Below, in pieces: positions 1-6,857 of a stretch of 14,812 nt of DNA. Numbering within the stretch: the first letter of the stretch is position 1; each line of letters opens with the position of its first letter. The DNA comes from Acidobacteriaceae bacterium. GTDB lineage: Bacteria > Acidobacteriota > Terriglobia > Terriglobales > Acidobacteriaceae. Under the pieces are notes generated by a model. The model was given only the letters and a program-made list of their open reading frames with translations, was not told the DNA's origin and did not search any database. The DNA is taken from positions 1 through 14,812 of the forward strand of contig PLST01000174.1 in the NCBI GenBank assembly GCA_003164255.1, in the 5' to 3' direction. The translations under genes were made by a program, and so were the position numbers.

Positions 1-324
1 CATGCTCCGGTCTTTCATGGAACCACCTTCTCAATCGACCTCGAGCTCGAGCGGCCGGTTGAAATTGCAGCGCTCGAAGACGCCTTGAGCGGCGAGCATA
101 TTGACCTGGTTCTCGAGGACACGGACTCGCCGTCAAACCTTGCGGCAACCGGGCAAAACGATGTGCTGGTGCGGATGAGGCCAGAGCCGTTGGCGCGGAA
201 TTCGAGCGAGACGGTGCGTTTGTGGCTGTGGGCCGCGGTAGATAATCTGCGGCTGAATGCTCTGAATGCTGTGGAGTGCGCGCTGGATTTGAGACGGTTG
301 CGGCCACAGGGGACGGTGCAGTAA
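1..324 (+). CDS. Asd/ArgC-dimerisation-domain protein (aspartate-semialdehyde dehydrogenase-like), C-terminal part
   Basis: The reading frame is open from the first base and ends at the TAA at 322-324, so only the last 107 residues are present. The fragment starts HAPVFHGTTFSIDLELERPV and contains DVLVRMRPEPLAR followed by LWLWAAVDNLRLNALNAVECA. This order (VFHG, then a D-V-L-V-R basic strand, then a W-x-x-x-D-N-L-R-x-x-A-x-N-A-V helix) is the signature of the C-terminal half of aspartate-semialdehyde dehydrogenases. Those enzymes reduce aspartyl phosphate in lysine/threonine/methionine synthesis. The catalytic cysteine lies outside the window, so a true Asd cannot be told from the non-catalytic Usg-type paralogue. 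Family assignment is fairly sure; enzymatic activity is not established. Confidence 0.75.
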   Translation, partial: HAPVFHGTTFSIDLELERPVEIAALEDALSGEHIDLVLEDTDSPSNLAATGQNDVLVRMRPEPLARNSSETVRLWLWAAVDNLRLNALNAVECALDLRRLRPQGTVQ

Positions 325-417
325 GACACGCCGAGAAAAGTAAGACGAGAATCGGTAATCGTACTTTTGAAATAACTCTTACATTTAGTGAACGTCTTAC
401 CTGTGGTAGAATGTAAG
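321..417 (+). promoter_or_regulatory. Cluster of GTAAG/CTTAC half-sites, candidate antitoxin operator
   Basis: Five copies of one pentamer lie in 97 bases: GTAAG at 321-325, 340-344 and 413-417, and CTTAC at 378-382 and 396-400. Longer matches are GTAAGAC at 321-327 and 340-346, its reverse complement GTCTTAC at 394-400, and a perfect inverted repeat CTTACATT (378-385) / AATGTAAG (410-417). The inverted repeat brackets the -10 element. AbrB/MazE-type antitoxins usually repress their own operons by binding such repeats, so this is a plausible operator. Binding is inferred, not shown. Confidence 0.45.
404..412 (+). promoter_or_regulatory. Extended -10 promoter of the toxin-antitoxin pair
   Basis: TGG followed by TAGAAT (407-412) fits an extended -10 element (TGN plus five of six matches to TATAAT). 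No strong -35 is visible 16-18 bases upstream, which an extended -10 can tolerate. The expected transcription start, about seven bases downstream, is at 419-420, that is, on the antitoxin ATG at 420. No convincing Shine-Dalgarno sequence precedes that ATG, so a leaderless mRNA is likely. Confidence 0.5.
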
Positions 418-419
418 CC

Positions 420-689
420 ATGGAGCGGATCTATATCACCGTGAGCAGCAAAGGTCAGATGGTGATTCCTGCGGCGATTCGGGAAGAACTTGGGATCGAG
501 CCGGGGACACGGGTTGCCGTTCGTCTTGACGGCATGCGAGTGGTGCTGGAGCCGGAAACGCTGGCTTTAAAGCTGCGCAAGATCAAAGAGATGCGGGGGT
601 GCACGGCAGGATTTCCTCCGGGCTCGGATTTACTGCTCGAAGATCGGCGGCTTGAGCGTGAGCGGGAGTTGGCCAAGGACGGCTATTGA
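420..689 (+). CDS. AbrB/MazE/SpoVT-type antitoxin (VapB-like)
   Basis: The gene encodes 89 residues. The N-terminal ~45 residues form a swapped-hairpin AbrB domain: ITVSSKGQMVIPAAIREELG, then EPGTRVAVRLDGMRVVLEP. This is the DNA-binding fold of MazE/VapB antitoxins. The charged C-terminal helix around residues 68-87 (SDLLLEDRRLERERELAKDG) is the usual position of the toxin-binding segment. The stop codon overlaps the start of the downstream PIN toxin by one base, so the two are translationally coupled. The predicted role is to bind and neutralise the toxin and repress the shared promoter. The ATG at 420 is chosen because the AbrB domain begins directly after it, although no ribosome binding site is seen. 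It could also be called MazE-like; the PIN partner favours VapB. Confidence 0.87.
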   Translation: MERIYITVSSKGQMVIPAAIREELGIEPGTRVAVRLDGMRVVLEPETLALKLRKIKEMRGCTAGFPPGSDLLLEDRRLERERELAKDGY

Positions 690-1108
690 TGCCATCGATG
701 ATCAAGTACGTGCTGGACTCCTCCTCTCTCATCCGATACATCGACAACGAAGCGGGATCCGCTCGAATGGAGGAGATTCTCGCCGAATGTGTGGCTGGCC
801 GGGCAGATGTATGCGTCTCGGCGGTGCAATGGGGCGAGGTTGCCTCTAACCTGCGAAAGCGAATGGGCGTCTCGCACGAGAGTCGCATCCTCAGCGAGCT
901 GCTTCCAAGCGAAGCGGAGATTGTTGCCGTCAGGGCGGAAGATGCTGTACGCGCTGGTGATCTTCGCGTGGACAAGAAGCTTGCTTATGCGGATGCTTTT
1001 GCAGTTGATTTGGCAATGCAATCGCGCGCCAACATCCTTGTGACCGCCGACTACGATTTCAAGGCCGTCGAAGATCTGGCGCGTATCGAATTCCTGCCCG
1101 CAAAATAA
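689..1108 (+). CDS. PIN-domain ribonuclease toxin (VapC family)
   Basis: The gene encodes 139 residues from ATG 689. AAGGA at 675-679 lies nine bases upstream, and the ATG overlaps the antitoxin stop (TGATG). The in-frame TTG at 686 and ATG at 698 fit the ribosome binding site less well. PIN hallmarks are present: YVLDSSSLIRYID with Asp10, WGEVASNL with Glu50, LAYADAFAVDLA with Asp102, and VTADYDF with Asp121. These are the four acidic positions that hold the metal in PIN nucleases, so the enzyme looks intact. VapC toxins cleave tRNA or rRNA when freed from their antitoxin; the target here cannot be read from the sequence. The gene ends 19 bases before the convergent dGTPase gene, with no terminator visible in the gap. 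Confidence 0.9.
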   Translation: MPSMIKYVLDSSSLIRYIDNEAGSARMEEILAECVAGRADVCVSAVQWGEVASNLRKRMGVSHESRILSELLPSEAEIVAVRAEDAVRAGDLRVDKKLAYADAFAVDLAMQSRANILVTADYDFKAVEDLARIEFLPAK

Positions 1109-1127
1109 GAAATCAACTTGCGATGAT

Positions 1128-2297
1128 TTATTGCCCGCCGCAGCGAGCCCAAAGCTGCTCGATGAACGTGTCCGTCATCCCCGCAATGTAATCGGCAACC
1201 GTGCGCGCAAGCCCCTCGGAGGGAATCTGCGCCTGGTGGTCTTTGGGCAGCAGGCTGGGGTCGGCCATGATGCTGCCAAACAGGCTTTTTACCACGTGGG
1301 CCGCATGGGCGTGGAGCTCCTCCATTCCCGATGAGTTATAGAGCTGCTGGTACAAGAAGCTCTTTGCGGTCTTGCGAGTCTCTTCCATCGCCGGGCTCAG
1401 CGAAGCCATGCGTCCCGGGGCATTGCGAATGTCGGCCAGCGTGGTTGCTCCCAGAGCCGCAACGCGCAAGCGCACTTCGTTGATGAGATCGGTGACGAGC
1501 ACATTCAACAGGCTGCGGAGCGCTTCGTAGACGGTGAGCCTTGGGATGGCGGCCGGCCAGGCGCGGAGTGCGTTGTCGTGAAGGCTGCGGAAAAGTGGAA
1601 CCGCTTCGCGCACTTCATCGACGGCGAGAATGCCCGAATCAAGTCCGTCGTCGAGATCGGCCGTCAGATAGGCGATCTCGTCGGCAAGGTCGATCAACTG
1701 CGCCTCAAGCGGCGGAAACTGGTCGAGAAAAAACTGGCTTAGCTCGGGATGGTCGACTGCGGAGTAGTCGCGGGAGTGCTTCACAATCCCTTCGCGAACG
1801 GCAAGGGTCAGGTTAAGGCCGCGAAACGCCGGATAGCGCTCCTCAAACCAGGTAACGATGCGCAGCGCATGCAGGTTGTGGTCGAAGCGGAGGCCATGAG
1901 CCTGAAGCGCCTCGTCGAGAGCCTTTTCGCCGGCATGTCCGAAGGGCGGATGACCGATGTCGTGCACCAGGGCAAGAGCCTCCGCAAGCTCCCTATTGAG
2001 TCCAAGAGCGTTCGCCAGGGTGCGGGAGATCTGGGCGACTTCAAGCGTGTGCGTGAGGCGGCTGCGAAAATGGTCACCGGGCGGCTCGCCCTCAAGCCGC
2101 GTAAACACCTGGGTCTTGCCGGCCAAGCGGCGGAAAGATCGCGCGTGCAGGATGCGCGCCGCATCGCGGGCAAAGGGAGAGCGGTAGGGGTGAGGAGGCT
2201 CGGCATGGGCGCGGCGGGCCAGCTCGCTTTGTGCATCGCCGCTGACGGCGATTTCGCTGGGGAGTTGAAGCGCGGATTGGTTTAGCTCGTCTGTCAC
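1128..2297 (-). CDS. dgt: Deoxyguanosinetriphosphate triphosphohydrolase-like HD hydrolase
   Basis: The gene encodes 389 residues starting with GTG at 2295-2297. The region contains the HD-domain metal ligands: RLTHTLEVAQ (His83), LVHDIGHPPFGHAGE (His112-Asp113, His116, His121), FDHNLHALR (His140) and DLADEIAYLTADLDDGL (Asp206). The motif RRLAGKTQVF near residue 56 is also typical of the dGTPase family. These enzymes hydrolyse dNTPs to the nucleoside and tripolyphosphate and so help control dNTP pools. The length matches the shorter, broad-specificity bacterial type rather than the ~500-residue E. coli Dgt. The first 30 residues are poorly conserved in type, and no clear ribosome binding site is seen, so the start is the least certain part. 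There is no internal Met until late in the protein. Confidence 0.92.
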   Translation of the reverse strand: MTDELNQSALQLPSEIAVSGDAQSELARRAHAEPPHPYRSPFARDAARILHARSFRRLAGKTQVFTRLEGEPPGDHFRSRLTHTLEVAQISRTLANALGLNRELAEALALVHDIGHPPFGHAGEKALDEALQAHGLRFDHNLHALRIVTWFEERYPAFRGLNLTLAVREGIVKHSRDYSAVDHPELSQFFLDQFPPLEAQLIDLADEIAYLTADLDDGLDSGILAVDEVREAVPLFRSLHDNALRAWPAAIPRLTVYEALRSLLNVLVTDLINEVRLRVAALGATTLADIRNAPGRMASLSPAMEETRKTAKSFLYQQLYNSSGMEELHAHAAHVVKSLFGSIMADPSLLPKDHQAQIPSEGLARTVADYIAGMTDTFIEQLWARCGGQ

Positions 2298-2529
2298 GTT
2301 GCGGTGTCAAGTCTGGTTATACCGCACAGGGGGACGGTGTTGCAGGGTCTGTGCCCTGAGTCACGATGAGTTGCGATTTTGGGGTGCTATAAATTCCTTT
2401 CGGCAATCGGGGATGGACAGCTGCCCTTGAACGGGAGTACCATCCAGCCGGATTTTTGAAGAGTGCGGCGTCGTGGTGGAATCCGATGCCGTCGGGTACG
2501 CCCTTTCGGGATCTCAAGAGGAGGCAGTC
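2298..2529 (+). promoter_or_regulatory. Divergent intergenic region with a possible promoter and a structured leader
   Basis: This 232-base gap separates the dGTPase gene and the ABC lipoprotein gene. TATAAA at 2388-2393 is a possible -10 for the lipoprotein, but no good -35 is at the right distance. It would give a leader of about 130 bases. The leader can fold: GGATGG (around 2411-2416) pairs with CCATCC (around 2441-2446) around an inner CCC/GGG hairpin, and CGGATT can pair with AATCCG further down. Two overlapping small inverted repeats also lie upstream: GCACAG/CTGTGC (2324-2329/2349-2354) and CAGGG/CCCTG (2343-2347/2354-2358). I do not recognise a known riboswitch. Confidence 0.25.
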
Positions 2530-3519
2530 ATGAAGGTTATCAAAGGTGCGGCGTTGGCGATGCTTACGCTGGCAGTTGCTTTTACGTTGGGTTGTGAGGG
2601 CAGGCACTCGAACAAAGAGGTTTTCTATCTGATCTCAGTCAACCAGGCTTTGCCTTACTGGCAGACTGTGGCATCGGGCTTCAAATCAGCTGGGTCGGAA
2701 TACAAGGTAACGGCACGGGTGGTGGGGCCGGATGGTCACGATCCGCAGGCTGAGCTTACCGAGCTGCAGAATGCGGTGGCGGCGAAGGCGGGCGGGATTC
2801 TGATTTCGGTGGCGGACGCCGCTGCGCTGCAGCCGGGAATCGACGCGGCGGTGAATGCCGGAATTCCTGTGCTGACGATCGACTCAGATGCTTCGGCCAG
2901 CCACAGGCTGTACTTTATCGGCACCAACAACCTTGAGGCTGGACGGCTGGGCGGCCAGCGAGTGATCGAGAAGCTGGGCGGCAAGGGGAACGTGGTGTTC
3001 TTTACGCTGGCGGGCCAACCGAATACTGAAGAACGGCTCAAAGGCTTCAAGGACGTGTTTTCAAGCAAGCCGGACATCAAGATTGTGGATGTGGTGGACA
3101 TCAAGGCGGACGCCAAGGCCGCGTTCGACAAGACGCAGCAGTATATGGCGTTGACCGGTCCGAAGAAGGTGGATGCGTTCATATGCCTGGATTCGGCTTC
3201 GGGCAAGCCGGTGTCGGATGCTGTGGCCCGGACTCCCAATTCCGGCCGGGTGGTGATTGCCTGGGATGTGAACCAGGACACTCTGGACGCAATCAAGGCG
3301 GGTACGATCGAGGCGACGGTTGCACAAAAGCCCTACACGATGGGGTATGTGGGACTGAAGGCGCTGGACCAGATCTACCACGATCCGCCGTTGCAGTTGA
3401 GCAAGGACTTCAAGGCTGACTCCTTTGCGCCGATCCCGACGTTTGTGGATACAGGCACTTCGTTGGTGGACAAAAGCAATGTGGATGCCTACATTGCGGG
3501 AGCCGCGGCCGGAAAGTAG
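2530..3519 (+). CDS. Sugar-type ABC transporter substrate-binding lipoprotein (RbsB-like)
   Basis: The gene encodes 329 residues from ATG 2530, preceded by GAGGAGG at a good distance. The frame is open 57 bases further up, but that start lacks this site and would bury the signal. Residues 1-21 form a lipoprotein signal ending TLGC, with Cys22 as the lipidation site (residue -3 is Thr, slightly off the usual Leu). The rest is a periplasmic-binding-protein type 1 fold: FYLISVNQALPYWQTVASGF near the N terminus, GILISVADAAALQPGIDAAVNAG, PVLTIDSDA, FIGTNNLEAGRLGG, and the C-terminal ATVAQKPYTMGYVGLKAL. These features match RbsB-family sugar receptors. No permease or ATPase gene is adjacent, so it is either an orphan receptor for a transporter encoded elsewhere or a chemosensory receptor. 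The ligand is not predictable. Confidence 0.9.
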   Translation: MKVIKGAALAMLTLAVAFTLGCEGRHSNKEVFYLISVNQALPYWQTVASGFKSAGSEYKVTARVVGPDGHDPQAELTELQNAVAAKAGGILISVADAAALQPGIDAAVNAGIPVLTIDSDASASHRLYFIGTNNLEAGRLGGQRVIEKLGGKGNVVFFTLAGQPNTEERLKGFKDVFSSKPDIKIVDVVDIKADAKAAFDKTQQYMALTGPKKVDAFICLDSASGKPVSDAVARTPNSGRVVIAWDVNQDTLDAIKAGTIEATVAQKPYTMGYVGLKALDQIYHDPPLQLSKDFKADSFAPIPTFVDTGTSLVDKSNVDAYIAGAAAGK

Positions 3520-3568
3520 CTTAGGCGGGTTCAGCAAGACAAGCTCGCTGTGAAGAATGAAGAACAAG

Positions 3569-3604
3569 GGCCCACATCTCCAGGCGAGGTGTGGGCCTTT
3601 TTTT
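3569..3604 (+). terminator. Rho-independent terminator after the ABC lipoprotein gene
   Basis: GGCCCACA at 3569-3576 pairs perfectly with TGTGGGCC at 3590-3597. The stem extends inward through TCTC/GAGG (one G-U pair) to a five-base loop, giving about 12 pairs. Seven T residues follow at 3598-3604. It lies 50 bases after the lipoprotein stop codon. Confidence 0.93.
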
Positions 3605-3609
3605 GGCCT

Positions 3610-3631
3610 GGCCGGAATCACCTTTCCGGCC
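3610..3631. repeat. Perfect 8-bp hairpin directly after the terminator
   Basis: GGCCGGAA at 3610-3617 and TTCCGGCC at 3624-3631 form a perfect inverted repeat with a six-base loop (TCACCT). It is five bases beyond the terminator T-run and 33 bases upstream of the OmpA-family ATG. It has no T-run on either strand, so it is not itself a standard terminator. It may be a leader hairpin of the downstream gene, an mRNA-stabilising element or a protein-binding site. Confidence 0.55.
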
Positions 3632-3664
3632 AAAACAGCAAAAAAGATATAAAAGGAGCGTTTC

Positions 3665-4528
3665 ATGGGTCGGTATTCAAGAAGTACGTTGCTCGTTCTT
3701 GTTGCGGTCCTGACGGTTCCGCTCGCCTATACCCAAACCGATGCGTCAGGTTCGAAGGACTATCCGGGAATCACACGCATGCCGAGCACTTTTCTCCAGA
3801 CTTACAACCACCTGAAGTACGATGCCTTCAAGTTTCCCGTCGCCACGGTTCACAACCAGGAGCAGTACCAGTCGGTCGAGGGAGAGAGATACTTCATTCG
3901 TTACAAGCTCAAGGAGGGCGCTGAACTGACCAGTCCCTTGCAGAAGATTCGCAACTACGAAAATGCCGCGAAGGCGGTGGGCGGCCAGGTGGTGTGGGAC
4001 CTGATCAATGGCTCGAACGGAGGGGAAGCCACGCTGAAGCTGCACAAAGGCGGGTCCGAGATTTGGGTCTATATCAACGCCTATATCTACGACTACACGC
4101 TGGACATCATTGAGAAGCAGGCGATGGCACAGGAAGTGACCATGGACGCCTCAGCAATGGCCTCCAGCATTGCCGACTCCGGCAGCGTGGCCATCTACGG
4201 CATCTACTTCGACACTGCGAAGTCCGACCTGAAGCCGGAATCAGAGCCGGCCATCGACGAGATCGCCAAGCTCCTCACCAGCAATTCCGCGCTGAAGGTG
4301 TACATCGTGGGGCATACCGACATGGTGGGCGACGCGGCTGCCAACGTGTTGCTGTCGAAGGCGCGCGCGCAGTCGGTGATCAATGCGCTGGTTTCAAAAC
4401 ACGGCATTGCCGCTGCGCGCCTGATCGCTTTCGGCAACGGGCCGTATGCTCCCGTCGCGAGCAACAAGAGCGACGATGGAAGAGCGAAGAACCGCCGTGT
4501 GGAGTTGGTGGAGATCGCGACGAAGTAG
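3665..4528 (+). CDS. OmpA-family outer-membrane/periplasmic protein
   Basis: The gene encodes 287 residues from ATG 3665, preceded by AAAAGGAG at 3651-3657. Residues 1-24 look like a cleavable signal peptide ending near AYTQ. Residues ~32-175 form an N-terminal domain (DYPGITRMP, VEGERYFIRYKLKEG, IRNYENAAKAVGGQV, IIEKQAMAQEV) shared with many OmpA proteins but not characterised to my knowledge. The C-terminal ~110 residues are an OmpA-like peptidoglycan-binding domain: IYFDTAKSDLKPES, VYIVGHTDMVGD, NVLLSKARAQSVINAL and DGRAKNRRVELV carry the conserved D and R contacts to diaminopimelate. The predicted role is to anchor something at the envelope to the cell wall. No beta-barrel precedes the domain. 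The gene ends in a bidirectional terminator. Confidence 0.9.
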   Translation: MGRYSRSTLLVLVAVLTVPLAYTQTDASGSKDYPGITRMPSTFLQTYNHLKYDAFKFPVATVHNQEQYQSVEGERYFIRYKLKEGAELTSPLQKIRNYENAAKAVGGQVVWDLINGSNGGEATLKLHKGGSEIWVYINAYIYDYTLDIIEKQAMAQEVTMDASAMASSIADSGSVAIYGIYFDTAKSDLKPESEPAIDEIAKLLTSNSALKVYIVGHTDMVGDAAANVLLSKARAQSVINALVSKHGIAAARLIAFGNGPYAPVASNKSDDGRAKNRRVELVEIATK

Positions 4529-4568
4529 CGGCGGCGTCCCGCGGCGAGGTCAAGCGTTCCATCCAAAT

Positions 4569-4616
4569 AAATCGGGCACCCCATCTCTCGCATTTGAGAG
4601 ACGGGATGCCCGATTT
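4569..4616. terminator. Bidirectional terminator between convergent genes
   Basis: The outer stem AAATCGGGCA (4569-4578) pairs with TGCCCGATTT (4607-4616) perfectly. It continues with CCC/GGG and an inner CTCTC/GAGAG stem around the six-base loop GCATTT. A-rich and T-rich flanks on both sides suit termination of the OmpA-family gene on one strand and the TPR gene on the other. Confidence 0.9.
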
Positions 4617-4670
4617 TGAGATTCCTTAGGGCCTGATGGAAGACTCGCGGTGCGCCTCAGCCTGGCAAGC

Positions 4671-6857
4671 TTACTCCGGCTTTCCGGGGGCGATTGCGCT
4701 GTCTTTGTTGGCCAGCTTTACGCGGGCGCTCTCGAGCTTCTTTTGCACCTTGGCCACGTCGCCCGGCTCAACATCGGCAGACGAGGACTTGGCAAACTCG
4801 GTGAGCGAAAGCTCCCACTGCTCGGCGGCCTGCCGGATGCGGCCGGTCTTCTCGTACAAATCGCCCATGTGCTCGTGTACGGTCGGATCTGCCTGGTCGC
4901 GTTGCACCGCCTGGCGAAGGTTATCTTCGGCCAGCTCGTACTCACCCATCTTGAAGTAGACCCAGCCGAGAGAATCGAGGTAGGCGCCGTTCATCGGCTC
5001 CAGGTCGACAGCTTTGCGGATCATTTTCAGCGCTTCAGGCAGGCGCATACTCTTGTCAGCCAGCATGTAGCCAAGGTAGTTGAGGGTCATGGCGTTGGCA
5101 GGATCGAGATCGAGCGCCTGGCGGAAATACTGCTCGGCCGGCTCATAATGCTTCTGCCGCTCGGCCAGCTCGCCGCGCAGGAAGAGCATGTAGGTCTTGT
5201 CTTCCTTCTTGGTGGTGAGCGGGTCAGCCTTGTCAAAGGCGTCCTCGGCGTCTTTCCAGCGGCGCAGGCGCACGTCGATCTGGCCCATCGCAAGCCACAC
5301 GGTCCGGTCGTCAGGCGTGTTGGTGATCAGTCCTTTGGCCAGCTCCAGGCCTTCGTCGGCCTTCCCCTGGTCTGCCAGCTCGCCAGCCAGCATGAGCTTC
5401 AGGTCGCGGTTCTTGGGTTCAGAGGCCACGGCTTTGCGGCTTACTTCGATTGCCTTGTCGAACTGCCGGGCATCGCGATACGCATCCACCTGCCCCTGGT
5501 AGCCGCGCAACGACGACTCTCCGCCCATGTCGATCATCTTCTGGTAAACGGCAACGGCCTGGTCCGGCTTGTTCTCTTCCAGGTAAATAGCTCCCTGCCG
5601 CTCCAGAAAGATGCTGCGGTTGTTCTTTTCTTCTTCAGTGTAGGCGCCGTTGGCGTGCGAGGTCAGATCGACCATGGTGGAATAGGTCTGGGCGGCTTCG
5701 TCAAAGCGCCCGAGGACATCGAGCAGCAGGCCTTCGTTGTAGCCAGCCTCAAGATTGGTGGGGTCGAGTTTGCGCGCCTTGCGAATGGTGGCAAGAGCGT
5801 CTTCGTACTTTGATTGGCGGCGTTGAATCTCTGAGATGTGAACCAGCGCCTCGGGGTTTTCAGGGTCTGCTTCGGCCAGCTGCTTATACTGCTTGAGCGC
5901 CTCGTCGAGCTGGTTGTTGCTCAACAGCGCCTGCGCGAGCGAATCGAGCGTATGCAGGTCGCCCGGCTCCATATCGGCCGCGCGCTGATAGGCGGCAATG
6001 GCGTCCTTGGGCTGCTTGAGCTGATCGTAGGCCGCGCCCAGAGCAAACTCCATTTTGGCGGTGCGATCGTTCACAGGAACGTCTTCAACCACCTTGGCCG
6101 CGTGCTGCAGATCGCCGCTCTCGGCATAAAGGCGGGCCAGGTTCAGCACCACCTCTTCTGACTCGGGTTCGATGGCTTGGGCGGTTTTGAACTGCGTCTC
6201 TGCCTTCTTTGAATCGTGCTTGACCGTGTAGAGCTGTCCAAGCACCATCCGGTCTTCAACGCTTTTGGGCTGCAAGGCGACAATCTTCTCGAACTCGGCA
6301 ATGGCCTGGTCAAGAGCTTGGCTGGTGGTGGACTCAGGCGCTCCGGCATTCTGTCCTTCGCCAAGCTGGCGCAGGTAGATGCGGCCCAGGAGCTTATGAG
6401 CGTCAATGTCGTTCGGCGAGGTTTTCAAGAGTCCCCGCGCCGTGACTTCGGCATCGTGAGCATGGCCGGGAACGCGGAAGTACAGGTCGGCCAGCGCATC
6501 ATTCAGTTCCGGCGAACCGGGATCGGCGTTGAGCGCGAGTTTGTATTCCTCAATGGCTCGATTGATGAAATCCTGCTGTCCTTCAGAGACGGCCTGGTCC
6601 TCATAAACACTGGCGAGGGCTACGTGATAGTAGGCGAGGGCTCGGTCAGAGAGCTGTGCTGGCGTCGCTGCCTGGGCTGCAGGAGAACTCTTCGCATGGC
6701 TTGCCGTGTTTGCGGCGGCCGGCGAACTTTGCGCGCGGGCCGGAACGACCGGCAACAGCAGGAGAGGTGTGGCAGCGATCTTGAGCCATGTGGGCAGCGA
6801 TTGAATTTTCAAAGTCATCATCCGGGAGGTTCCGCGCCTTTTTTTGTTCGAGCCCAT
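4671..6857 (-). CDS. Exported multi-TPR protein, LbcA-like C-terminal region
   Basis: The gene encodes 728 residues. A basic N-region (NKKRR) and hydrophobic core LKIAATPLLLLPVVPARA give a signal peptide cut after Ala42. A low-complexity Ala/Ser/Pro linker (~43-70) leads into about 17 tetratricopeptide repeats that fill the rest, for example AIAEFEKIVALQPKS and EDALATIRKARKLDPTN. Near the end, LNYLGYMLADKSMRLPEAL followed by AYLDSLGWVYFKMGEYELAE resembles the conserved segment of Pseudomonas LbcA and related TPR adaptors, which present substrates to a carboxy-terminal protease. That resemblance is from memory and the function is inferred. The start at 6857 has AGGAA ten bases upstream; Met13 (6821) is an alternative giving a shorter signal n-region. 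TPR arrays mediate protein-protein contacts. It is downstream of purH on the same strand, 211 bases away. Confidence 0.9.
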   Translation of the reverse strand: MGSNKKRRGTSRMMTLKIQSLPTWLKIAATPLLLLPVVPARAQSSPAAANTASHAKSSPAAQAATPAQLSDRALAYYHVALASVYEDQAVSEGQQDFINRAIEEYKLALNADPGSPELNDALADLYFRVPGHAHDAEVTARGLLKTSPNDIDAHKLLGRIYLRQLGEGQNAGAPESTTSQALDQAIAEFEKIVALQPKSVEDRMVLGQLYTVKHDSKKAETQFKTAQAIEPESEEVVLNLARLYAESGDLQHAAKVVEDVPVNDRTAKMEFALGAAYDQLKQPKDAIAAYQRAADMEPGDLHTLDSLAQALLSNNQLDEALKQYKQLAEADPENPEALVHISEIQRRQSKYEDALATIRKARKLDPTNLEAGYNEGLLLDVLGRFDEAAQTYSTMVDLTSHANGAYTEEEKNNRSIFLERQGAIYLEENKPDQAVAVYQKMIDMGGESSLRGYQGQVDAYRDARQFDKAIEVSRKAVASEPKNRDLKLMLAGELADQGKADEGLELAKGLITNTPDDRTVWLAMGQIDVRLRRWKDAEDAFDKADPLTTKKEDKTYMLFLRGELAERQKHYEPAEQYFRQALDLDPANAMTLNYLGYMLADKSMRLPEALKMIRKAVDLEPMNGAYLDSLGWVYFKMGEYELAEDNLRQAVQRDQADPTVHEHMGDLYEKTGRIRQAAEQWELSLTEFAKSSSADVEPGDVAKVQKKLESARVKLANKDSAIAPGKPE

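Noticed and set aside
420..1108. Toxin-antitoxin pair as part of a larger defence or mobile island
   Set aside because: Neighbouring genes are ordinary housekeeping types, and no integrase, transposase or attachment site is visible.
1749..2285. 178-codon plus-strand frame
   Set aside because: It is antisense to the dGTPase HD motifs and has no ribosome binding site.
305..2345. Near-repeat CACAGGGG(G)ACGGTG at 305-318 and 2325-2339
   Set aside because: Only about 15 bases match with one indel, and one copy lies inside a coding frame; too short to call a dispersed repeat without other copies.
3648..3653. TATAAA as -10 of the OmpA-family gene
   Set aside because: The implied start would leave the ribosome binding site at or upstream of the mRNA 5' end, and no -35 fits.
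4650..5813. 387-codon open frame on the plus strand
   Set aside because: It is fully antisense to the TPR gene, has no ribosome binding site and no recognisable domain; the TPR repeats on the other strand are unmistakable. Long antisense frames are common in GC-rich genes.
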